Assembly: GCA_036505795.1 (NCBI GenBank)
Contig: DASXSU010000118.1
Span: 1-6,968 of the forward strand
Length of the DNA: 6,968 nucleotides
Reading direction: 5' to 3'
Origin: NS-11 sp036505795
Lineage (GTDB): Bacteria; Nitrospirota; Nitrospiria; Nitrospirales; NS-4
The notes under the pieces were generated by a model that was not told where the DNA came from, did no database searches, and was given only the letters and a program-made list of their open reading frames with translations. Of this stretch, positions 1 to 5,382 are shown piece by piece (within the stretch, counting starts at the first letter, position 1; every line of letters begins with the position of its first letter). The translations under genes and the position numbers were made by a program.

Positions 1-1
1 A

Positions 2-1042
2 CAGTTCTCGGCGGTCACGAGCGGCCTCCCCGAGCTGCGCAAGGTGATTCAAGCGGCGGAGCAGCGACGTCGGATCAACGGGCGCCGGACGATCCTGTTC
101 GTCGATGAGATACATCGCTTCAATAAGGCCCAACAGGATGCCTTTCTGCCGCATGTGGAATCGGGAGCGATCACCCTCATCGGTGCAACCACCGAGAACC
201 CGTCTTTCGAAGTGATTTCGCCCCTGTTGTCCCGCTCCCTCGTCGTTGTGCTGCACTCGCTTTCGGAATCAGCTCTGATGAAGATTGTCGAGCGCGCCCT
301 GGCTGATTCCGAGCGGGGCTTGGGCCGCTTTCGCGTCGATCTGACGGAAGAGGCGCTCCGGCAATTGACCGCGTTTGGTAATGGTGATGCACGGGTGGCC
401 CTCAACGCCTTGGAGTTTGCCGTGCTTCATACACCGCCCGGGAAGGACGGACGGGTTCGGTTAGATGAAGCGTCGTTGGCGAGCGCGCTGCAAAAGAAGA
501 GCCTGCGTTATGACAAGGGCGGTGAAGAGCATTACAATTTGATCTCGGCTTTCATCAAGAGTCTTCGCGACTCAGATCCTGACGGCGCTCTCTACTGGCT
601 CGCCCGCATGTTGGAAGGAGGCGAGTCACCGCGATTCATTGCGCGCCGTATGGTCATTTTTGCGTCCGAGGATGTCGGCAACGCCCAGCCCCTGGCGCTG
701 GTGGTCGCCAATGCGGTGGCGCAGGCTGTTGAGTTTGTCGGACTCCCGGAATGCCGCTTGAACTTGGCTCAGGGCGTCACGTACCTCGCGACCAGTCCGA
801 AAGATAACGCCTCCTATCAAGGTCTCATCGAAGCCGCGGCGGATGCGGAGGAGCACGGCAACCTGCCGGTTCCCCTGCACCTGCGAAACGCCCCGACATC
901 GCTGATGCAAAATCTTGGATACGGAAAAGGCTATCGATACGTGCACGAAGATCCATCCGCTCAGACGGACCAGATCCACTTGCCCGATAAATTAGGGAAG
1001 AGAAAATACTACAGGCCGAAGAAAAAACCTGAGAAATCCTGA
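2..1042 (+). CDS. rarA: RarA/MgsA-type AAA+ ATPase, replication-associated recombination protein A (5' end outside window)
   Basis: RarA (MgsA, relative of eukaryotic WRNIP1 and of clamp-loader ATPases) acts at stalled replication forks and interacts with SSB. The frame is open from base 2, and the visible 346 residues begin inside the conserved F-S-A-V-T-S-G segment, so the first GTG at 44 is not the start. About 90-100 residues, including Walker A, lie to the left of the window, judged from the usual ~440 aa. Visible parts in order: Walker B with LFVDEIHRFNK (around visible residues 32-42), sensor 1 GATTENPSFEV (about 61-71), an LLSRS segment compatible with the arginine finger, sensor 2 region GDARVALNALEFA, then the alpha-helical C-terminal MgsA domain with the family-typical D-N-A-S-Y-Q motif and an ending with L-P-D-K-L and K-Y-Y-R-P. 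It converges with the ABC-F gene, 20 bp apart, and no intrinsic terminator is visible in the gap. Family assignment is secure; the exact cellular role is inferred from the family. Confidence 0.95.
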   Translation, partial: QFSAVTSGLPELRKVIQAAEQRRRINGRRTILFVDEIHRFNKAQQDAFLPHVESGAITLIGATTENPSFEVISPLLSRSLVVVLHSLSESALMKIVERALADSERGLGRFRVDLTEEALRQLTAFGNGDARVALNALEFAVLHTPPGKDGRVRLDEASLASALQKKSLRYDKGGEEHYNLISAFIKSLRDSDPDGALYWLARMLEGGESPRFIARRMVIFASEDVGNAQPLALVVANAVAQAVEFVGLPECRLNLAQGVTYLATSPKDNASYQGLIEAAADAEEHGNLPVPLHLRNAPTSLMQNLGYGKGYRYVHEDPSAQTDQIHLPDKLGKRKYYRPKKKPEKS

Positions 1043-1062
1043 GATAGTTGCGAGTGTCAGTC

Positions 1063-2922
1063 CTAGCCCTTCGTGCTGCTGGATTCGCTATCCAATTCCT
1101 TGAGCTGCGCCCTGAGCTCTTCCGCCTCCTCGCAGAGCGTCGCCCATTGCGAAGTTCGGGCCGCCTGCTCCTTGAGGCATTGCTCGTGGTCCTTATTCAG
1201 CCTGTCCCAGCGGGCAGGATCCTGGTAGACCTCGCTGTCGGCCAACTCGGCAGTGCGCGTGCGAATCAGATCGTCAGCCTGTGCGATCTCTTCTTCCAAT
1301 CGTGAGATCTGCCGCTCTGCTTTCGACAGGGCTTTGCTCAGATCACGGCGTCGACCCCCCGGGCCCTTCTCGCCTTTCTCGCGCGGTGCGGGGGCGGGGG
1401 CGAGTGGTTGGGCCGTGGGTTTCAACTGATCTTCGGGGCCGCCCTTGATCGAGTCGATTTCCTGTGTCTTCTTCCACAAGTAGTACTCATAGTCGCCATG
1501 ATAGTCGCGCGCCATGCCATTATCGATCTCGACCACCCGAGTCGCCACCCGCATGAGAAAGACCGGATCATGGGAAATGAAGACGAGCGTGCCGGGAAAA
1601 TCCACGAGCGCATCGGTGAGGACGTCCACGGAGGGAGGATCGAGATGATTGGTCGGCTCGTCCAGCAGGAGGGTGTTCGCCGGCTCTCCCAGCATCCGGG
1701 CCAACGCCACGCGATTGCGCTCGCCGCCGCTCAGAACCTTGACGAACTTTTTCTGATTCGCGCCTTCAAAGAGAAAGGCCCCGGCCAACCCGCGAATGAA
1801 ATTCATCTCCACCCGCGGCGCCGCTTCCGCGATCGCCTCGATGACCGTATGCTCCGGATTCAGAATATCGGCCTGGTGTTGGGCAAAATAATGCAAGGTG
1901 ACGCCATGGCCGACGGTGCGGGTACCGGAATCCGGAACCAGAACTCCGGCTAGGATTTTGAGCAAGGTACTTTTGCCGGCACCATTTTCGCCGACCAGCG
2001 CGATACGCTGTCCTCGCTCCACGGAAAAATCCAGCGAGCGATAGACCACAACCTCGCCGTAGGCTTTCGCGACAGCCTTAAGCTCGAGCGCCTGGCGCCC
2101 TGACGGCGAGGGGATAGGAAACCGAAAGCGCACCCGCTTCGGATCCCGCGTCCGCTCGATGCGTTTGACCTTATCCAATTGCTTGAGACGTGACTGCACC
2201 TGGCTGGCTTTGGTTGCCTGATAACGGAACCGGTCGACGAACTTCTGGACCCTGCCGATCTCTTTTTCCTGCCGGTCCGCGGCCGCCTCCTGCGCAGCTT
2301 CAAAGGCTTCCCGCCAGGCGATATACTTCGTATAATTGCCGACGCTTTCCATGATCCGATGATGCCGGACTTCCCAGATGTGTGTCGCGATACGGTCCAA
2401 GAAGGCGGTATCGTGGCTGATCACCAGCATCGTGAAGGAGGACTTCAGCAGAAAGTCTTCAAACCATTGCTGCGTGGCCTTGTCGAGATGATTGGTAGGC
2501 TCGTCCAACAAAAGGATATCGGGCGCCGAGAGCAGTAAATGGGCCAGCGCCACGCGCATGCGGAACCCTCCTGAGAGCGCCGAGAGGGGCCGGGAGAAAT
2601 CACCTTCCGTGAATCCCAGCCCGGACAGAATTCGTTTGGCCTCATGCTCGGGATAGCTGCCGCGGTGTGTCGCGTCCAGCGCGGTCTGGCCGGGAATGGT
2701 TTCAAGATCCTGCGGGAGGTAACCGATCCGTAGCCGCGGACGTTTTCGGATTCGTCCATCATCGATGTCCTGCTCCCCGAGAATCAGACGCAACACCGTG
2801 GTCTTGCCGACGCCGTTGGGTCCGACCAGCCCGACGCGTGTGCCGGGTCGTAGATGCGCGGACGCATCTTTCAGGAGGACCTTGGTGGCGAACTGCTTAC
2901 TGACCGATTCTAGCTGAAGCAT
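1063..2922 (-). CDS. ABC-F family ATPase (YheS/Uup-like), 619 aa, with reduced arm subdomain
   Basis: This is a soluble tandem ATP-binding-cassette protein with no membrane domain; ABC-F proteins bind near the ribosomal E site and act on translation. ATG at 2922 is chosen because the protein then begins MLQLESVSKQF, the normal ABC-F start. Domain 1: Walker A GPNGVGKT (34-41), Q-loop Q71, signature LSGG (116-119), Walker B LLLDEPTNHLD (137-147), H-loop H170. Inter-domain linker (P-site tRNA interaction region, about 205-265) contains DRFRYQATKASQVQSR. Domain 2: Walker A GENGAGKS (311-318), YFAQHQ (345-350), signature LSGGE (397-401), Walker B LLLDEP (418-423) with catalytic E422, H451. A Pro/Ala/Gly-rich tether (about 500-527) leads to a charged coiled coil (528-615), as in Uup/YheS-type members. 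Only 46 residues separate Q71 from S117, so the arm is mostly missing. The start overlaps the preceding lipoprotein stop by one base (TAATG), behind a purine-rich GAGAAGAAG, suggesting coupled translation. The exact subfamily, and whether it has any antibiotic-resistance role, cannot be told from sequence. Confidence 0.93.
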   Translation of the reverse strand: MLQLESVSKQFATKVLLKDASAHLRPGTRVGLVGPNGVGKTTVLRLILGEQDIDDGRIRKRPRLRIGYLPQDLETIPGQTALDATHRGSYPEHEAKRILSGLGFTEGDFSRPLSALSGGFRMRVALAHLLLSAPDILLLDEPTNHLDKATQQWFEDFLLKSSFTMLVISHDTAFLDRIATHIWEVRHHRIMESVGNYTKYIAWREAFEAAQEAAADRQEKEIGRVQKFVDRFRYQATKASQVQSRLKQLDKVKRIERTRDPKRVRFRFPIPSPSGRQALELKAVAKAYGEVVVYRSLDFSVERGQRIALVGENGAGKSTLLKILAGVLVPDSGTRTVGHGVTLHYFAQHQADILNPEHTVIEAIAEAAPRVEMNFIRGLAGAFLFEGANQKKFVKVLSGGERNRVALARMLGEPANTLLLDEPTNHLDPPSVDVLTDALVDFPGTLVFISHDPVFLMRVATRVVEIDNGMARDYHGDYEYYLWKKTQEIDSIKGGPEDQLKPTAQPLAPAPAPREKGEKGPGGRRRDLSKALSKAERQISRLEEEIAQADDLIRTRTAELADSEVYQDPARWDRLNKDHEQCLKEQAARTSQWATLCEEAEELRAQLKELDSESSSTKG

Positions 2923-3164
2923 TACTTCTTCTCTGACTCCACAAGAGCATAGCCTTTCTTTGTCATGCACTCCTTGAGATCCGCTGCATACGCGGGCGAG
3001 TTTTTGTCCGCGCCGTACATGCCATACTTGTCCCGCAATTCGATGGTGCACTCATACCGGTCGATCTGCATGTCTGATTCTGATTTGCCCTTCTGATACC
3101 AAATACCTGTACTGCCGCAAGCCGTCAGTATGAACAGCAGCAGCACCGCCATTTTTATTCGCAT
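2922..3164 (-). CDS. Small predicted lipoprotein, 80 aa
   Basis: A short secreted lipoprotein of unknown function. The ATG at 3164 is preferred because a perfect AGGAGGT (3177-3171) lies at ideal spacing; the in-frame ATG two codons earlier (3170) directly abuts that site. The protein starts MRIKMAVLLLFILTAC: charged start, hydrophobic core and lipobox L13-T14-A15 before Cys16, so signal peptidase II processing would leave a 65-residue mature lipoprotein. After the lipidated Cys comes a short region with a single Trp (W22), then two further cysteines in a Y-E-C-T-I-E and a K-E-C-M-T-K-K-G-Y context (C39, C66), which could form a disulfide. The tail is lysine-rich. Small lipoproteins with a Trp after the lipidation site and a D-x-x-x-C pattern occur widely, but I cannot name a family. 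It lies 26 bp after the 61-aa membrane gene and its TAA overlaps the ABC-F ATG. Confidence 0.85.
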   Translation of the reverse strand: MRIKMAVLLLFILTACGSTGIWYQKGKSESDMQIDRYECTIELRDKYGMYGADKNSPAYAADLKECMTKKGYALVESEKK

Positions 3165-3170
3165 ACACAT

Positions 3171-3177
3171 ACCTCCT
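3171..3177 (-). promoter_or_regulatory. Shine-Dalgarno site of the lipoprotein gene
   Basis: AGGAGGT on the minus strand is fully complementary to the 16S anti-SD. It decides the start codon: it touches the ATG at 3170 with no spacer but lies 7 bases (from AGGAGG) before the ATG at 3164. Confidence 0.8.
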
Positions 3178-3190
3178 GGAAGGTCATAGG

Positions 3191-3376
3191 CTAAGGCGAT
3201 TCTCGCTTGATCATCACCGCGAGGACCGCTGCTATGATGGCGCCCATGGCGCTCACCCACATCGGGATCACCACACCGTTCAATGTCACTTCCCAGCCCA
3301 GAAGCAACCTTACAACATGCAGCAGCGCGATGAGGCCCAAGAGGAAGATCGTCGCTGTGGTAAATGGCCTTTTCAT
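3191..3376 (-). CDS. Small two-helix inner-membrane protein, 61 aa, function unknown
   Basis: The reading frame from ATG at 3376 gives a 61-residue protein with two hydrophobic segments, about residues 8-27 and 34-56, separated by a short G-W-E-V-T-L-N-G stretch, and ending in a charged K-R-E-S-P. This is a helical hairpin in the inner membrane. The pattern of G-W-E-V, then V-V-I-P-M-W-V-S, resembles small conserved membrane proteins seen in many Gram-negative bacteria, but I cannot attach a named family or function. The frame stays open upstream into the tRNA-Ala gene, so the ATG at 3376, where the hydrophobic protein begins, is the sensible start. The Shine-Dalgarno match before it is poor, the weakest point of the call. 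It lies 71 bp downstream of the tRNA and 26 bp before the lipoprotein start, on the same strand. Confidence 0.7.
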   Translation of the reverse strand: MKRPFTTATIFLLGLIALLHVVRLLLGWEVTLNGVVIPMWVSAMGAIIAAVLAVMIKRESP

Positions 3377-3447
3377 GGTCGCCGAAACGCATCTTCCGTG
3401 CAGTGTGAACCGACCAGGGCGGGCGGATCGAAGTGCTGAGAAGGATT

Positions 3448-3523
3448 TGGTGGAGCTGGCCGGGATTGAACCGGCGACCTCCTGACTGCCAGTCAGGCGC
3501 GCTCCCAACTGCGCCACAGCCCC
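3448..3523 (-). tRNA. tRNA-Ala (anticodon GGC)
   Basis: A complete 76-nt cloverleaf including an encoded CCA end. The acceptor stem GGGGCTG pairs with CAGCTCC (one G-U pair), discriminator A. The anticodon stem CCTGA/TCAGG closes the loop CTGGCAG, giving anticodon GGC, which reads GCC and GCU alanine codons. The T stem-loop is GCCGG-TTCAATC-CCGGC. Three protein genes follow on the same strand with no obvious terminator between. Confidence 0.97.
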
Positions 3524-3535
3524 AGCCGATCTGTG

Positions 3536-3564
3536 ATCATAACATCAGGGTCCCTGGGAGTCAA
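3536..3564 (-). promoter_or_regulatory. Sigma70-type promoter of tRNA-Ala (and probably the genes behind it)
   Basis: On the minus strand, -35 TTGACT (3564-3559) and -10 TATGAT (3541-3536) are separated by exactly 17 bp, five of six matches in each box. The transcript would start near 3529, a few bases before the tRNA 5' end at 3523. The spacer holds a perfect palindrome CAGGG-T-CCCTG (3546-3556). No comparable promoter was seen in front of the 61-aa, lipoprotein or ABC-F genes. Confidence 0.75.
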
Positions 3565-3600
3565 TAAAGCCAGGAAAAACATGATGGTAGCCGGTCTGTG

Positions 3601-3629
3601 TTGACAAGAAAAACCGATCGGCCTAGACT
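3601..3629 (+). promoter_or_regulatory. Sigma70-type promoter of purA
   Basis: A consensus -35 TTGACA (3601-3606), a 17-bp spacer and -10 TAGACT (3624-3629, four of six matches) point at purA. The start would be near 3636, giving a leader of about 56 nt. It diverges from the tRNA-Ala promoter, the two -35 boxes lying 36 bp apart. Confidence 0.72.
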
Positions 3630-3688
3630 TTCCCCGATAGAGCTCTGGCTGCTCATCGCCAGGGCTCTTTTTCATGTCTAGAGGCCGA
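3618..3688 (+). repeat. Long imperfect inverted repeat around the purA leader
   Basis: The left arm TCGGCC-TAGAC (3618-3628) is complementary to the right arm GTCTA-(GA)-GGCCGA (3676-3688): 11 base pairs interrupted only by a 2-nt bulge. The left arm contains most of the purA -10 box. The right arm contains the GAGG Shine-Dalgarno (3681-3684). The terminator-like hairpin sits between the arms. Confidence 0.6.
3640..3672 (+). terminator. Terminator-like hairpin in the purA leader (possible attenuator)
   Basis: GAGCTCTGGC (3640-3649) pairs with GCCAGGGCTC (3658-3667) over 10 base pairs with one G-U, an 8-nt loop, and is followed at once by five T (3668-3672): the form of an intrinsic terminator reading to the right. 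No plus-strand gene lies between rarA (ends 1042) and this point, so it does not terminate an upstream gene. It lies between the predicted purA start of transcription (~3636) and the purA start codon, so an attenuator or a 5' stabilising hairpin are the options. Structure is seen; function is inferred. Confidence 0.6.
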
Positions 3689-3691
3689 GAG

Positions 3692-5014
3692 ATGGCCGTA
3701 TTAGCGGTGGTCGGCGCCCAGTGGGGCGACGAAGGCAAAGGCAAAATCGTCGATCTGTTAGCGCGCGACGCCGACATGGTTGTGCGATATCAGGGCGGCT
3801 CCAACGCGGGGCATACCGTGGTGAAGGGGGGCGACACGTACGTCTTCCACCTGATCCCTTCGGGCATCCTGTATCGCGGCACGACCTGCGTGATCGGCAA
3901 CGGTGTTGTCATTGATCCTGCCGCATTGATCGTGGAAATGGACGGACTGCGCGCGAAGGGCGTGCGTACCGAAAAGAATTTGTATATCAGCAAGGCGGCG
4001 CACGTGATCATGCCGTACCATAAGGCCATCGACAAGGCGAGCGAACACCAGAAAGGCGGCCGGCTGATCGGGACGACCGGTCGGGGCATCGGACCGGCCT
4101 ATGTCGACAAGATGGCGCGTATCGGGATCCGCATGGGCGATCTGCTGGACCCCGAATACTTTCGACAGAAGCTCGACGACAACATGGCCGAGACGAACGC
4201 CATGCTCGAGGCCGTCTATCGTTGCCCCGGCTTCGAGGCTGAAAAAATCTTCCAGGAGTATCTCGGCTATGCCGAACGGCTTCACGCACTGATTGTGGAC
4301 ACCGGCCTTCTGGTGAATAAAGCCGTGGCGAAGGGCGACACTGTGCTGCTGGAAGGCGCGCAAGGCACCCACCTCGACGTGGACCATGGCACCTATCCGT
4401 TCGTCACGTCGTCAAGTGCGACTGCGGGAGGCGCCTGCACCGGCACCGGCATCGGCCCGACGGCGATCGATGCCGTACTGGGTATCGCCAAAGCCTATAC
4501 GACGCGCGTCGGCAGCGGACCGTTTCCGACAGAGTTGACGGATGAGGTCGGGACCGCTCTCCAATCACAGGGCAACGAATACGGGGCCACCACCGGACGC
4601 GCTCGACGTTGTGGTTGGTATGACGCGGTCATGGTCCGACATGCGGTACGGGTCAACGGCCTCTCGTCGCTCGCGGTGACAAAGTTGGACGTGCTCGACG
4701 GTCGCACTGAGATACAGATTTGCACCGGATACAAGATTGCCGGCCGTAAGGTCACAGACATACCGCAGGATACCAATGCACTGGCTTCGGCCGAACCGAT
4801 CTACGAATCGTGGCCGGGATGGTCCGGCTCCACGACCGCGGTGAAGACCCATCGCGCATTGCCGCGAGAAGCCCGCCGATACCTCGCGCGTATTGAGGAG
4901 TTGGCCGATTGTCCGATCGATATTGTCTCGACCGGATCCAGCCGTGATGAGACGATCGTGTTGAGAAATCCGCTGGTACGCCATCGCCGTCGTCCTGCCG
5001 CGCAAAGCGCGTAA
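3692..5014 (+). CDS. purA: Adenylosuccinate synthetase (PurA), 440 aa
   Basis: PurA joins IMP and aspartate with GTP hydrolysis to make adenylosuccinate, the first committed step from IMP to AMP (EC 6.3.4.4), in the cytoplasm. ATG at 3692 is chosen because it gives the family start MAVLAVVGAQWGDEGKGK and has GAGG 7 bases before it; an in-frame ATG at 3674 would add six atypical residues. Visible signatures: GTP-binding GDEGKGK (12-18) with catalytic Asp13, G-H-T-V with catalytic His41, the IMP-site T-T-G-R-G-I-G-P segment (about 127-135), QGTHLDVDHGTYPFVTSS (second family motif region, about 226-243), TRVGSGPFPTEL (about 270-281), the Arg-rich T-T-G-R-A-R-R-C-G-W-Y-D loop (about 298-310) and base-recognition KLDVLDG (about 331-337). 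The length is normal except for an Arg-rich tail of about a dozen residues after the usual end E-T-I-V-L-R-x-P. It is expressed from its own promoter, with a terminator-like hairpin in the leader; tRNA-Lys follows 86 bp downstream. Confidence 0.98.
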   Translation: MAVLAVVGAQWGDEGKGKIVDLLARDADMVVRYQGGSNAGHTVVKGGDTYVFHLIPSGILYRGTTCVIGNGVVIDPAALIVEMDGLRAKGVRTEKNLYISKAAHVIMPYHKAIDKASEHQKGGRLIGTTGRGIGPAYVDKMARIGIRMGDLLDPEYFRQKLDDNMAETNAMLEAVYRCPGFEAEKIFQEYLGYAERLHALIVDTGLLVNKAVAKGDTVLLEGAQGTHLDVDHGTYPFVTSSSATAGGACTGTGIGPTAIDAVLGIAKAYTTRVGSGPFPTELTDEVGTALQSQGNEYGATTGRARRCGWYDAVMVRHAVRVNGLSSLAVTKLDVLDGRTEIQICTGYKIAGRKVTDIPQDTNALASAEPIYESWPGWSGSTTAVKTHRALPREARRYLARIEELADCPIDIVSTGSSRDETIVLRNPLVRHRRRPAAQSA

Positions 5015-5023
5015 GATTTTTTT
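4999..5023 (+). terminator. Weak possible terminator at the purA stop codon
   Basis: CGCGC-AAA-GCGCG (4999-5011) forms a 5-bp hairpin just before the TAA, followed after a 5-nt gap by seven T (5017-5023). The stem is short and the T-run is detached, so termination would be partial at best and purA could read through into tRNA-Lys. Confidence 0.35.
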
Positions 5024-5055
5024 ACCTTGCACTCGCGGCCCGAGACGACTCGTCA

Positions 5056-5085
5056 TTGAACGACCGGAAAGCTGTATGTTAGAGT
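5056..5085 (+). promoter_or_regulatory. Probable promoter of tRNA-Lys
   Basis: TTGAAC (5056-5061) and TAGAGT (5080-5085) are separated by 18 bp, with start expected near 5092, about 9 bases before the tRNA. The -10 box matches at four of six positions, so this is less certain than the other two promoters. Confidence 0.5.
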
Positions 5086-5100
5086 CTTTTCTCCTCAGGT

Positions 5101-5176
5101 GAGCCGGTAGCTCAGTCGGTAGAGCATCGCCCTTTTAAGGCGAGGGCCCTGGGTTCGAGTCCCAGCCGGCTCACCA
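5101..5176 (+). tRNA. tRNA-Lys (anticodon TTT)
   Basis: A complete 76-nt cloverleaf with encoded CCA. The acceptor stem GAGCCGG pairs perfectly with CCGGCTC, discriminator A. The anticodon stem TCGCC/GGCGA closes the loop CTTTTAA, giving anticodon TTT. The T stem-loop is CTGGG-TTCGAGT-CCCAG. No clear intrinsic terminator follows it. Confidence 0.97.
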
Positions 5177-5239
5177 AATTTCAATAGTCACAATCGCCGA
5201 CCGCTCCCGCCTGCCGTTCGTAGGCCCGCCATAGGAAAA

Positions 5240-5286
5240 CAGGGTATACGTCTCGATGCTCCGCGTGGCTTCTGCGTAGCACCCTG
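5240..5286 (+). other. Potential folded RNA/DNA segment downstream of tRNA-Lys
   Basis: CAGGG (5240-5244) can pair with CCCTG (5282-5286), and inside it TGCTCCGC (5257-5264) with GCGTAGCA (5274-5281) with one mismatch, around a 9-nt loop. It starts 64 nt after the tRNA-Lys end. There is no T-run, so it is not a standard terminator, and the fold may be by chance. Confidence 0.25.
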
Positions 5287-5345
5287 GTCTCTATACGCGA
5301 GGTTATGCCGGGCATCATGTCTAGTGAGATGGCGAATGAGTGATT

Positions 5346-5373
5346 CTTCATCTTGGCTTCATGAGATCTTCAT
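5346..5373 (+). repeat. Three CTTCAT direct repeats at 11-bp intervals (candidate response-regulator site)
   Basis: CTTCAT occurs at 5346, 5357 and 5368, a spacing of exactly 11 bp, one helical turn. This is the architecture of Pho boxes bound by OmpR/PhoB-family regulators, although the hexamer is not the E. coli Pho box. No gene on either strand starts just downstream in the window, so its target, if any, is unknown. Confidence 0.4.
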
Positions 5374-5382
5374 GGTCCTCTG

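Noticed and set aside
1028..1044. Direct repeat CCTGAGA-AAT-CCTGAGA at the rarA stop codon
   Set aside because: Two 7-bp copies in a lysine/glutamate-rich coding tail; too short and too local to read as a regulatory or mobile-element feature.
1408..1953. 181-codon open frame on the plus strand
   Set aside because: Antisense to the second ATPase domain of the ABC-F gene; His/Arg-rich shadow protein without motifs.
2922..3392. Lipoprotein frame extended upstream to 156 codons
   Set aside because: The extension has no protein character and overlaps the 61-aa gene; the perfect Shine-Dalgarno at 3177-3171 and the lipobox fix the start at 3164.
3191..3517. 108-codon version of the small membrane protein
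   Set aside because: Its first part is the tRNA-Ala gene read as protein; the hydrophobic protein begins at ATG 3376.
3674..3691. Upstream in-frame ATG of purA
   Set aside because: It would add M-S-R-G-R-E, has no Shine-Dalgarno, and directly follows the T-run; the ATG at 3692 gives the family-typical N-terminus.
3758..4387. 209-codon open frame on the minus strand
   Set aside because: It lies wholly antisense to purA, whose plus-strand protein is an unmistakable family match; the translation is a GC-rich shadow with no recognisable motif.
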